The position numbers and the translations under genes were made by a program. From assembly GCF_001651805.1 (NCBI RefSeq), contig NZ_CP015839.1:4340001-4404000 (forward strand): 64,000 nucleotides of DNA, in the 5' to 3' direction. Origin of the DNA: Marinobacterium aestuarii. Lineage in GTDB: Bacteria; Pseudomonadota; Gammaproteobacteria; Pseudomonadales; Balneatricaceae. The number at the start of each line of letters is the position of its first letter. Within the stretch, counting starts at the first letter, position 1. Below the pieces are notes generated by a model that was given only the letters and a program-made list of their open reading frames with translations, was not told where the DNA came from and did no database searches. Below are positions 28,685-36,232 of the stretch, piece after piece.

Positions 28685-29776
28685 ATGGGTTTCAAATGCG
28701 GTATCGTCGGCCTGCCCAACGTAGGCAAGTCCACCCTGTTTAATGCACTGACCAAGGCCGGTATCGACGCCGAGAACTTCCCGTTCTGCACCATCGAGCC
28801 CAATTCAGGCATTGTTCCCATGCCGGATCCGCGCCTCAACAAGCTGGCCGACATCGTCAAGCCACAGCGCGTGCTGCCGACCACCATGGAATTTGTCGAT
28901 ATTGCAGGTCTGGTAGCCGGCGCGTCCAAGGGCGAAGGCCTGGGCAACAAGTTTCTGGCCAACATCCGTGAAACCGATGCCATCGCCCACGTAGTGCGCT
29001 GCTTTGACGACGACAATGTCATTCACGTCGCCAACCGCATCCACCCGCTGGAAGATATTGAAATCATCAATATGGAACTGGCGCTGGCCGACCTCGACTC
29101 CGTCGAGAAGCAGCTGCAGCGCGTAACCCGCAACGCCAAGGGCGGCGACAAGGACGCCCTGCGCGCCAAGGCTCTGCTGGAAAAGCTGCTGCCGCACCTG
29201 AGCGAAGGCCAGCCGGTACGCTCCATGAGCCTGACCGAAGATGATCACAAGCTGCTGCCAAGCCTGCACCTGCTGACCACCAAGCCGACCATGTACATTG
29301 CCAACGTGTCCGAAGACGGCTTCGAAGACAATCCGCACCTGGAACAGGTACGTGAGCAGGCCGCCACCGAAGGCGCCGTGGTTGTGGCCATCTGCAACAA
29401 GCTGGAATCCGAGATCGCCGAACTCGACGACGAAGAGCGCCTCGAGTTCCTGCAGGATCTGGGCATGGAAGAACCGGGGCTGGACCGCGTCATCCGCGCC
29501 GGTTACGGCCTGCTGGGCCTGCAGACCTACTTCACCGCCGGGGTGAAGGAAGTTCGCGCCTGGACCGTCAAAATCGGCGCTACGGCCCCTCAGGCCGCCG
29601 GTGTGATCCATACCGACTTCGAGAAGGGTTTCATCCGCGCCGAAGTCGTTGGCTACGAGGACTTCGTTGCCTTCAACGGCGAACAGGGAGCCAAGGAAGC
29701 CGGCAAATGGCGCCTGGAAGGCAAGGAATACATCGTCAAGGATGGCGATGTGGTGCACTTCCGTTTCAATGTCTGA
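28685..29776 (+). CDS. ychF: Ribosome-binding ATPase YchF/EngD (OLA1 family)
   Basis: 363 residues. P-loop GLPNVGKS at 8-15, switch II region [14 protein letters not shown], and NKLE where GTPases have NKxD, the mark of the ATP-preferring YchF/OLA1 group. A central coiled coil (about 135-200) and a C-terminal TGS domain (about 280-362) complete it. It binds the 70S ribosome and is linked to stress control. The ATG at 28685 ([11 protein letters not shown]) is the family start. The tRNA cluster begins about 85 bases downstream under its own promoter. Confidence 0.96.
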   Translation: MGFKCGIVGLPNVGKSTLFNALTKAGIDAENFPFCTIEPNSGIVPMPDPRLNKLADIVKPQRVLPTTMEFVDIAGLVAGASKGEGLGNKFLANIRETDAIAHVVRCFDDDNVIHVANRIHPLEDIEIINMELALADLDSVEKQLQRVTRNAKGGDKDALRAKALLEKLLPHLSEGQPVRSMSLTEDDHKLLPSLHLLTTKPTMYIANVSEDGFEDNPHLEQVREQAATEGAVVVAICNKLESEIAELDDEERLEFLQDLGMEEPGLDRVIRAGYGLLGLQTYFTAGVKEVRAWTVKIGATAPQAAGVIHTDFEKGFIRAEVVGYEDFVAFNGEQGAKEAGKWRLEGKEYIVKDGDVVHFRFNV

Positions 29777-29815
29777 CGACAACCCGGGAAAATAGATTTT
29801 TCCTCGGCCAAGCTG

Positions 29816-29844
29816 TTGACAACTAAGCAGAATCAGAGAATAAT
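29816..29844 (+). promoter_or_regulatory. Promoter of the Met/Gln tRNA cluster
   Basis: TTGACA at 29816-29821, 17-base spacer, AATAAT at 29839-29844, then a GC-rich stretch (TCGCGCC) like the discriminator of stable-RNA promoters. It starts 47 bases before the first tRNA. Confidence 0.75.
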
Positions 29845-29862
29845 TCGCGCCTCGACAGATAA

Positions 29863-29939
29863 GGCAATGTAGCTCAGCTGGTTAGAGCAACGCATTCATA
29901 ATGCGTGGGTCGCAGGTTCGAGTCCCGCCATTGCCACCA
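29863..29939 (+). tRNA. tRNA-Met (anticodon CAT), copy 1
   Basis: 77 bases with encoded CCA. Acceptor GGCAATG/CATTGCC, anticodon loop TTCATAA. Elongator methionine is most likely given the pairing with Gln genes, as in the E. coli met-gln tRNA operon; an Ile2 (lysidine) tRNA is the alternative. The T stem GCAGG/CCCGC has an A-C mismatch in the middle. Confidence 0.9.
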
Positions 29940-30075
29940 TTTTTTGATCGACCAGAAGGATTGATCAAAAAATGTAAGGGGAAAAGTCCCGGCTGTCGTG
30001 GCCACCATTTTCGGATCGACTGAAAAATCGATCAGAGAATAAAGGGATCAAAAATCCCGGTTGGCGTGGCTACCA
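29940..30075 (+). repeat. Two 68-base tRNA-tail repeat units after tRNA-Met copy 1
   Basis: Units 29940-30007 and 30008-30075. Each ends in a tRNA-like 3' tail (TCCCGG..., then GGCCACCA or GGCTACCA). Each starts with a hairpin absent from the later 41-base units: in unit 1 ATTTTTTGATC/GATCAAAAAAT (29939-29973), in unit 2 GATCGA/TCGATC. A short GGG(A)/TCCC stem follows in both. No open frame. Confidence 0.85.
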
Positions 30076-30147
30076 TTTTCGATACTTCGGTATTGGCAAA
30101 TGGAGATCTCCCCCAGGGGAGATCGCAGATTAAAGGTCGAAGGCTGT

Positions 30148-30222
30148 AGGGGTATAGCCAAGCGGTAAGGCAACAGGTTTTGATCCTGTCACGCGGAGGT
30201 TCGAATCCTCCTACCCCTGCCA
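30148..30222 (+). tRNA. tRNA-Gln (anticodon TTG)
   Basis: 75 bases with encoded CCA. Acceptor AGGGGTA/TACCCCT, anticodon stem ACAGG/CCTGT with loop TTTTGAT, so it reads CAA and CAG. It lies three bases before the second tRNA-Met, so processing of the two must be tightly linked. Confidence 0.97.
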
Positions 30223-30225
30223 TAT

Positions 30226-30302
30226 GGCAATGTAGCTCAGTTGGTTAGAGCAACGCATTCATAATGCGTGGGTCGCAGGTTCGAGTCCCGCCATTGCCAC
30301 CA
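30226..30302 (+). tRNA. tRNA-Met (anticodon CAT), copy 2
   Basis: 77 bases, identical to copy 1 except one D-loop base (AGTTGG instead of AGCTGG). It keeps the same A-C mismatch in the T stem. The 41-base repeat array begins directly after its CCA. Confidence 0.9.
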
Positions 30303-30589
30303 TTATTTTAAGGGATTAAAAGTCCCGGCTGTAATGGCCACCGTTGTTTTAAGGGATCGAAAGTCCCGGCTGTCATGGCCACCATTGTTTTAAGGGATCG
30401 AAAGTCCCGGCTGTCATGGCCACCGTTGTTTTAAGGGATCAAAAGTCCCGGCTGTCATGGCCACCATTGTTTTAAGGGATCGAAAGTCCCGGCTGTCATG
30501 GCCACCATTGTTTTAAGGGATTAAAAGTCCCGGCTGTCATGGCCACCATTGTTATAAGGGATCAAAAGTCCCGGCTGTCATGGCCAGTT
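30303..30589 (+). repeat. Seven 41-base tandem repeats of a tRNA-like 3' tail
   Basis: Exact 41-base period from the CCA of tRNA-Met copy 2: units start at 30303, 30344, 30385, 30426, 30467, 30508 and 30549. Each reads TTGTTTTAA, then GGGA-seven-base loop-TCCC, then GGCTGTCATGGCCACCA. The 4-bp stem with a seven-base loop followed by an acceptor-like tail ending in CCA imitates the T arm and 3' acceptor strand of a tRNA. Units 1 and 3 end CCACCG; unit 7 ends GGCCAGTT. Loop bases vary (TT, CG, CA) while stems do not. Confidence 0.95.
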
Positions 30590-30658
30590 GTTTCATTTGC
30601 AAGACTGCGCATGCAAGATGCGTATCAGGAGTCGCCCTCGGGCTCACTCTTCCGGTAT

Positions 30659-30733
30659 TGGGGTATCGCCAAGCGGTAAGGCACTGGATTCTGATTCCAG
30701 TATGCGGAGGTTCGAATCCTCCTACCCCAGCCA
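30659..30733 (+). tRNA. tRNA-Gln (anticodon CTG), second copy
   Basis: 75 bases with CCA; differs from the copy at 26091 by one base in the variable region (TATGC for CATGC). It follows the repeat array by about 70 bases with no clear promoter of its own, so it is probably at the end of the tRNA cluster transcript. The 281 bases from here to the fimX-like gene show no gene. Confidence 0.97.
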
Positions 30734-31014
30734 CTCTCTTCAAGCTACTCCCACACGATTCACCTCCTCTGCGTTTCAAAAAGCCCAACCTGATCACCCA
30801 GGCTGTAAATCACGTCCACCACTCGTTTTGCATTTGCACCCTGTCTTTGCATCCACAGTATCACCAGGCACGGCACCCAAGACCCTGCAAACTTGATAGA
30901 TCAGCGACTTCCGATAGCTCAGCGCTCAAACAGCCCCGTTCCTGACAGCCCCGGGCAAAGCAGCTACACTTGCTGCACAGTGCGCCCATACGGATCCATG
31001 GCAATTGGTGCCCC

Positions 31015-33150
31015 ATGTCAGACTCAACCGCTACAAATACCACCAACACCCCTGCCGACCCTTCCCAGGTCGCCCGCGACCCGCACCGGTTGCGCAAAAA
31101 TGTGCACATACTTTTTCTGGGTCTGGGGCCCAGTGAAACCGACCCCGTCATCAACCTGCTGCGCGCCGCACGCATAGCCCCGCGCGGACGCCAGATTGAA
31201 AACGAAAAGGACTTTCTCGGCGCCCTGAGCGAACGCTCCTGGGATCTGATTATCTGCTCACCCAACGAAGGCGAACTGAAAAACAACCGCGTACTGCACC
31301 ACCTGCTGCGCCTGGACAAGGACATTCCGGTGGTACAGCTGATGGACGAGCTGGACTGCGCCCGCATGGCCAAGGGACTCAAGGACGGCATGCGCGCCGT
31401 TGTAAGCAAGCAGGATACCGAATTGCTACTGCTGACCCTGCAGCAGGAACTCATCAGCCTTGAGCAACGCCGCAGCCTGCATATGGCTGAAGCCAGGCTC
31501 AGCGATGCCGAACGACGTTGCCAGCAGCTGATGGACGTCTCCAGCAACGGTATCGTCTGTCTCGATGGCGAGCGCATCATGTACGCCAACCCCTGCTTCT
31601 GCCACCTGTTTGGCTATAACGATGAACGCCCGCTGATCAACCAGCCTTTCGAGAATCTGATGATCGCGGAGGACCGCGCTGAACTGACCGAGCAGCTGCG
31701 TGCCTTCAAGGATGCCAGGCGCAAGGACATGCTGATGCAGCTGTCGGCGGAGCGCGCCGATGGCAGCAACTTCGTTGCCAATCTCGAAATGCAGGAGGCA
31801 CGCTATAACGACCGCCCCTGCGTGCAGCTGACCATCCGTCCGGACCGCCAGTTTCGCGAACTGCAGCAGGCGGCGCAGCAGGAACTGGTCACGGGTCTGT
31901 ACAATCGCCAGTTTCTGGAACAAAGCCTGGAGGACGCCATACAGAGCGCCCTGGATGGCGGCTACGACTGCAACCTGTTGTATCTCAGCGTGGACCAGTA
32001 CAGCGTCATACGTTCGGAGATTGGCTTTGAGGGCTGTGACCAGGTCGCACGGGACATTGCCGACATCCTGCGCCTGCACGTCAACCAGGCCCACCTGATT
32101 GCACGCCCCAGTGATGACATCTTCGTGGTCATCTTTCGTGATCCCAGCCCCGACAAGTCGGTGCGCCTGGCGCGCAAGCTGTGTGGCGCCATCGCCGACA
32201 GCACCACCAGCGTCAACGGCACCCTGTTGCACGTGACCTGCTCCATTGGTGTCACCACCATCAACGACAACTCACCCCGGCCCGACGAAGTCGTGGCCCG
32301 CGCCCGCATGGCATCGGAAAGCCTGCGCAACCGCCAGAGCGGCGGCAATGGCGTCAAGCTCTACACGGTTGAAGCCCACGTCAAGGCGAGTGACTCCAAG
32401 ACCGTGCGCATGTTGCGCGAGGCCGTCAAGGAACAGCGTTTCCGCCTGCTGTATCAGCCGGTTGTGGCATTGCACCAGGAAACCGATGCCAACCACTACG
32501 AGGTACTGCTGCGCCTGCTGGACCCGGAGAACCGGGAAATATCCCCCAATATCTTTCTGGCCACGGTGGATCATGCCGACCTCAGCATCGCCATGGACCG
32601 CTGGGTCATCCGGGAAAGTCTGCAGCAGCTGCGTACCGAGCTTGAGAAGGGCCACCGCAACCGACTCTTTATCACCATTACCGGCGGCACCCTGAAGGAC
32701 AAGGACCTGGTGCCCTGGCTGTCGGATATATTGCGCGAATTCCGCCTGCCGGCGGATCGCATCGTGTTCCAGCTCAGCGAAACCGATATCTCGTCACAGC
32801 TGCCAACCGCAATTGAGTTCACCCGCGCCGTCAAGGAACTGCACTGCCGTATCTGCATCAAGCATTTCGGCACCTCGACCAGTTACCGCGAAGTCGCCAA
32901 GGCCATCGCCGCCGACTACATCAAGATCGACGGCTCCTACGTGCAGGATCTGGCCAACAGCAATGCGCTGGATAAAAGCTTTAACCGCATGGTGGAGCAG
33001 CTCAACGGCAACCGCCGCATCACCATAGCGCCGCTGGTCGAGAGCACCAAGGTGATGAGCAAGCTGTGGAAATCCGGAGTCAACCTGATTCAGGGCTATT
33101 ATCTGCAGCCACCACGCGAGCGCATGGACTACGATTTCTTCGATCAGTAG
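31015..33150 (+). CDS. FimX-like protein with degenerate GGDEF and EAL domains
   Basis: 711 residues: a receiver-like domain (about 30-150), PAS (about 165-280), GGDEF-type (about 290-450) and EAL-type (about 465-705). The cyclase motif is PSDDIF (365-370) instead of GGDEF; the phosphodiesterase motif is EVL (496-498), and the metal-binding DDFG is replaced by KHFG (616-619). Both activities are therefore probably lost, while QGYYLQPP and the EVL loop can still bind cyclic di-GMP. This matches FimX of Pseudomonas, which controls type IV pilus assembly. The ATG at 31015 is preferred; the frame is open 15 codons further. Confidence 0.85.
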   Translation: MSDSTATNTTNTPADPSQVARDPHRLRKNVHILFLGLGPSETDPVINLLRAARIAPRGRQIENEKDFLGALSERSWDLIICSPNEGELKNNRVLHHLLRLDKDIPVVQLMDELDCARMAKGLKDGMRAVVSKQDTELLLLTLQQELISLEQRRSLHMAEARLSDAERRCQQLMDVSSNGIVCLDGERIMYANPCFCHLFGYNDERPLINQPFENLMIAEDRAELTEQLRAFKDARRKDMLMQLSAERADGSNFVANLEMQEARYNDRPCVQLTIRPDRQFRELQQAAQQELVTGLYNRQFLEQSLEDAIQSALDGGYDCNLLYLSVDQYSVIRSEIGFEGCDQVARDIADILRLHVNQAHLIARPSDDIFVVIFRDPSPDKSVRLARKLCGAIADSTTSVNGTLLHVTCSIGVTTINDNSPRPDEVVARARMASESLRNRQSGGNGVKLYTVEAHVKASDSKTVRMLREAVKEQRFRLLYQPVVALHQETDANHYEVLLRLLDPENREISPNIFLATVDHADLSIAMDRWVIRESLQQLRTELEKGHRNRLFITITGGTLKDKDLVPWLSDILREFRLPADRIVFQLSETDISSQLPTAIEFTRAVKELHCRICIKHFGTSTSYREVAKAIAADYIKIDGSYVQDLANSNALDKSFNRMVEQLNGNRRITIAPLVESTKVMSKLWKSGVNLIQGYYLQPPRERMDYDFFDQ

Positions 33151-33172
33151 AGGCTCCCCTACCCGGCATACC

Positions 33173-33206
33173 CAGAGCCCGCCATTGCAGCGGGCTCTGT
33201 TTTTTA
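33173..33206 (+). terminator. Rho-independent terminator after the FimX-like gene
   Basis: Perfect 10-bp stem CAGAGCCCGC/GCGGGCTCTG with a seven-base loop, followed by seven T residues, 22 bases after the stop. Confidence 0.92.
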
Positions 33207-33262
33207 ACCTGAAAGAATGGGCACAGCTTCGCGGACGTGCTGGACTCTTTTCAGGGAATAGA

Positions 33263-33316
33263 TGGCGTTCGCATTCGTTTCAACGAAAGGCCAATGATGA
33301 AGTATCCCTGCTTCTT
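33263..33316. repeat. Two-hairpin dispersed repeat, copy near serB
   Basis: Shares TGGCGTTCGCATT and GGCCAATGATGAAG(T/C)ATCCCTGCTTC with 50783-50829. It folds into TTCGTT/AACGAA and GAAG/CTTC hairpins. It lies between the FimX-like terminator and the serB stop, where it may also end serB transcripts. Confidence 0.65.
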
Positions 33317-33327
33317 AGTCTTGCTAG

Positions 33328-34578
33328 TCAGTCTTTCTTGTCAGCCATCAGGGTGTCGCGATCGCGGAAACCGATCAGGTACAGGATGCCATCCAGCCCC
33401 AGAGTGGAGATCGCCTGTTTTGCACTTTGACGCACCAGCGGCTTGGCGCGAAACGCAATGCCGAGCCCGGCAATGGACAGCATCGGCAGATCGTTGGCGC
33501 CATCCCCCACTGCAATCGTCTGTTCCAGACGCACGCCCTCACGGGCCGCAATCTCACGCAGCAACTCTGCCTTGCGCTGACCGTTGACGATATCGCCCTT
33601 CACCTCACCGGTGACCTTGCCATCGACGATATCCAGCTCGTTGGCGTACACGTAGTCAAAACCCAGTTTCTGCTGCAGGTAGCGGCCGAAGTAATTGAAA
33701 CCGCCGGACAAAATCGCCGTCTTGAAGCCCAGCGCCCGCAGGTTGGATACCAGCTCTTCCACGCCTTCGGTCAGCGGCAGGTTCTCGGCGATACGCTGCA
33801 GCACCGACGCATCAAGCCCCTTGAGCAGGGCCACGCGACGACGGAAACTCTCGTCAAAATCCAGCTCGCCGCGCATGGCCGCCTCGGTAATGGCGATCAC
33901 CTGATCACCCACGCCGGCTTCCTTGGCCAGCTCGTCGATCACCTCAGCCTCGATCAGGGTGGAGTCCATATCGAACACCACCAGACGACGGTTGCGACGG
34001 TAGATATTATCTTCCTGAAAGGCAATATCCACATCCAGATCACTGGCGGTCTTGAGGAACTCTTCACGCAGCGCAGCGTTATCCGCCGGCACACCGCGTA
34101 CCGAGAACTCGACACAGGCCTTGGTGCGATCCCCCGCCCCCGGCGGTGCATTCAGCGACACCCGCCCGGACAGACGGCTGATATTGTCGATGTTCAGGTC
34201 GTGCCGCGCGGCAATTTCGGTCACCTTGGCGATATGGCCTGCGGTGATGCGCCGGGCCAGCAGCGTAATGATATGCCGCGACTTGCCCTGCACGCCGACC
34301 CAGGATTCATAGGCACTCTCGTCCACCGGCTCAAAGCGCACGGTCATCTGCAGCTCGTGGGCCTTGAACAGCAGGTCCCGCAGCACACCGGAGGACTCGG
34401 CCGCAGCGGGCACTTCCACCAGAATACCGAGCGACAGGGTATTGTGAATCACCGCCTGACCGATATCGAGAATGCTGATGTTGTACTGCGCCAGAATGGC
34501 GCTGATTGCGGAGGTCACGCCCGGCTTGTCGGTACCGGAAACGGTTAGCAGGATAATCTCTTTCACGAATGATTCCAT
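33328..34578 (-). CDS. serB: Phosphoserine phosphatase with two N-terminal ACT domains
   Basis: 416 residues. The HAD phosphatase domain starts near 195: nucleophile Asp203 and acid Asp205 in VFDMDSTLIE, then LSGGFNYF (about 293) and GDGANDLPML (about 361). It makes serine from O-phosphoserine in the last step of the phosphorylated pathway. The first 180 residues hold two ACT-like domains (LLTVSGTDKPGVTSAISAIL, and ITLLARRITAGHIAKVTEI), as in the long SerB forms, likely for amino-acid feedback. The frame could also begin at the GTG four codons later. Confidence 0.94.
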   Translation of the reverse strand: MESFVKEIILLTVSGTDKPGVTSAISAILAQYNISILDIGQAVIHNTLSLGILVEVPAAAESSGVLRDLLFKAHELQMTVRFEPVDESAYESWVGVQGKSRHIITLLARRITAGHIAKVTEIAARHDLNIDNISRLSGRVSLNAPPGAGDRTKACVEFSVRGVPADNAALREEFLKTASDLDVDIAFQEDNIYRRNRRLVVFDMDSTLIEAEVIDELAKEAGVGDQVIAITEAAMRGELDFDESFRRRVALLKGLDASVLQRIAENLPLTEGVEELVSNLRALGFKTAILSGGFNYFGRYLQQKLGFDYVYANELDIVDGKVTGEVKGDIVNGQRKAELLREIAAREGVRLEQTIAVGDGANDLPMLSIAGLGIAFRAKPLVRQSAKQAISTLGLDGILYLIGFRDRDTLMADKKD

Positions 34579-34712
34579 CTAGTACGCCTTCACAGACGCA
34601 TCAGCCACAGGATACTATCGGCGGATTATAACAAGGCGCCCCCGAATTACCCATCAGCGACACCGCTTTCGCTTGCCGGCAGGCCTGTACCCGCCACTCA
34701 GGAATCACGACC

Positions 34713-36065
34713 ATGGACTTCGCACAACTCTCGCAGCCCTCCCTTATGCTGCTCATCGGCGCCATAGCCCTGTGCGAATCCCTCGCCTTTATCGGCATAC
34801 TGATCCCCGGTATCGCGCTGCTGTTCGCCCTGGCGCTGGTCGCCGGCGAACAGCAGTTTGCCCTGCAGCCCCTGCTGTTCAGCGCCTTTGCCGGCGCCGT
34901 GGCCGGCGACGGTCTGAGCTATTACCTGGGGCGCTACGCCAATCCCTGGCTACAACACCGCTGGCCCTTCAATGCCTACCCAGCCTGGCACCAGCGCGGC
35001 GCCAGCTTCTTCAACCGTTACGGCCCCCTCAGCATACTCGCAGGGCGCTTTATCGGCCCTATCCGCCCCGTTATCCCCTTTGTGGCCGGCACCTTTGAAA
35101 TGCCCGCTGCGCGCTTTTTCGGCGTTAATATCCTCTCGGCCGCGCTCTGGGCACCGGCCAACATACTGCCGGGCTACTGGGTCGGCCAGTCCGCCGAGGC
35201 TCTGCTCGGACACTGGCAGGCATTGTTCTATCCGGCGCTTGGGCTGGTGATTCTGGTACTGGTGGCAACCATACTGCATCAGCACCTGCAGCCCGACCAG
35301 CCTCTGGCGCGCTGGGGCTCAAGGCGCCTGGGTCTAAAGCCGGAGCGCCTGGCGGCACTGCTGCTGTTCGCCGCCGCCGCCAGCGGACTGCTGCTACTCT
35401 GCCTGCTGCAGTATCTGGGGCTGGCCCAGGGCTGGAATCAGCATATCCAGCAACTGCTCTGGCAGAGCGCGGAGCATGCCCGGCCTTTGTGGGTCTTTGT
35501 CACGGCGCTGGGCGACAGCAGCAGCCTGATTCCGGCGGCATTGCTGCTGGCCATCAGCCTGCACGGGCTCAGGCGCTCCCGCGATGGCTGGCGCTTTGTC
35601 GTCCTGCTGTTGCTCTGCGTAGCCCTCAACAGCGCCCTGAAATGGCTCTTCCAGGCGCTGCGCCCAGAGATGGGACCGGTCATCGCGGGATTCAGCTTCC
35701 CCAGCGGCCACAGCAGCACCAGCGCGGCCTTCTTCGCCATGCTCGCTATTCTGCTCGGCACCGGCCATCGCCTGGCCTGGCGCCGTCTGGGCTATCTGAG
35801 CGCCCTGGTGCCTGCGGTCCTGATCGGCATCTCGCGCATTATGGTCGGGGCACACTGGCCGCTGGATGTCATGGCGGCCTGGTGTGAAGGCCTGATGGCC
35901 GCCGCGGCACTGCGACTCTGGCTGCTGCGCCCACAACGGGCACTGCATCCGGTACCGGGCAGAGACGTCTGCCTGCTGCTTGCAGGCTTGCTGATTCTGC
36001 TGAGCGCACTGGCGTTCTGGAGCTTCGACGCCCAGCTGCTGCACTACCAGGCCCTGACCTCATAG
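34713..36065 (+). CDS. DedA-PAP2 fusion membrane protein
   Basis: 450 residues. Residues 1-200 form a DedA/VTT domain (GDGLSYYLGRYANPW, and RFIGPIRPVIPFVAG with its two arginines); DedA proteins flip undecaprenyl phosphate or phospholipids. Residues 205-440 form a PAP2 phosphatase with all three motifs: KWLFQALRP (310-318), PSGHSST (330-336) and SRIMVGAHWPLD (about 374-386). An enzyme that both moves and dephosphorylates a lipid phosphate, such as undecaprenyl diphosphate, is a reasonable reading but unproven. It is a single gene ended by the hairpin at 36148. Confidence 0.88.
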   Translation: MDFAQLSQPSLMLLIGAIALCESLAFIGILIPGIALLFALALVAGEQQFALQPLLFSAFAGAVAGDGLSYYLGRYANPWLQHRWPFNAYPAWHQRGASFFNRYGPLSILAGRFIGPIRPVIPFVAGTFEMPAARFFGVNILSAALWAPANILPGYWVGQSAEALLGHWQALFYPALGLVILVLVATILHQHLQPDQPLARWGSRRLGLKPERLAALLLFAAAASGLLLLCLLQYLGLAQGWNQHIQQLLWQSAEHARPLWVFVTALGDSSSLIPAALLLAISLHGLRRSRDGWRFVVLLLLCVALNSALKWLFQALRPEMGPVIAGFSFPSGHSSTSAAFFAMLAILLGTGHRLAWRRLGYLSALVPAVLIGISRIMVGAHWPLDVMAAWCEGLMAAAALRLWLLRPQRALHPVPGRDVCLLLAGLLILLSALAFWSFDAQLLHYQALTS

Positions 36066-36147
36066 CGACAGCGGGTCAGAACCAGAAAAACAGCCCGCGC
36101 CTAGGGTAACAACAGTAAAGGGGCGGAGAAAACGCGCCGGCCAGAAA

Positions 36148-36181
36148 CAACAAAACCGGGCTCAGGAGCCCGGTTTTGTTG
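36148..36181. terminator. Bidirectional terminator between DedA-PAP2 and rnr
   Basis: A perfect 16-bp stem, CAACAAAACCGGGCTC against GAGCCCGGTTTTGTTG, with a two-base centre. T-rich arms serve both the plus-strand fusion gene and the minus-strand rnr. Confidence 0.92.
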
Positions 36182-36232
36182 ATCAGCTTCCATTAGAGGA
36201 AGCTGTTATTGCGTCACGGCTGTCGTAAAGAT

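Noticed and set aside
30303-30589. CRISPR array
   Set aside because: The units are contiguous copies with no unique spacers, start at a tRNA end, and no cas genes are nearby.
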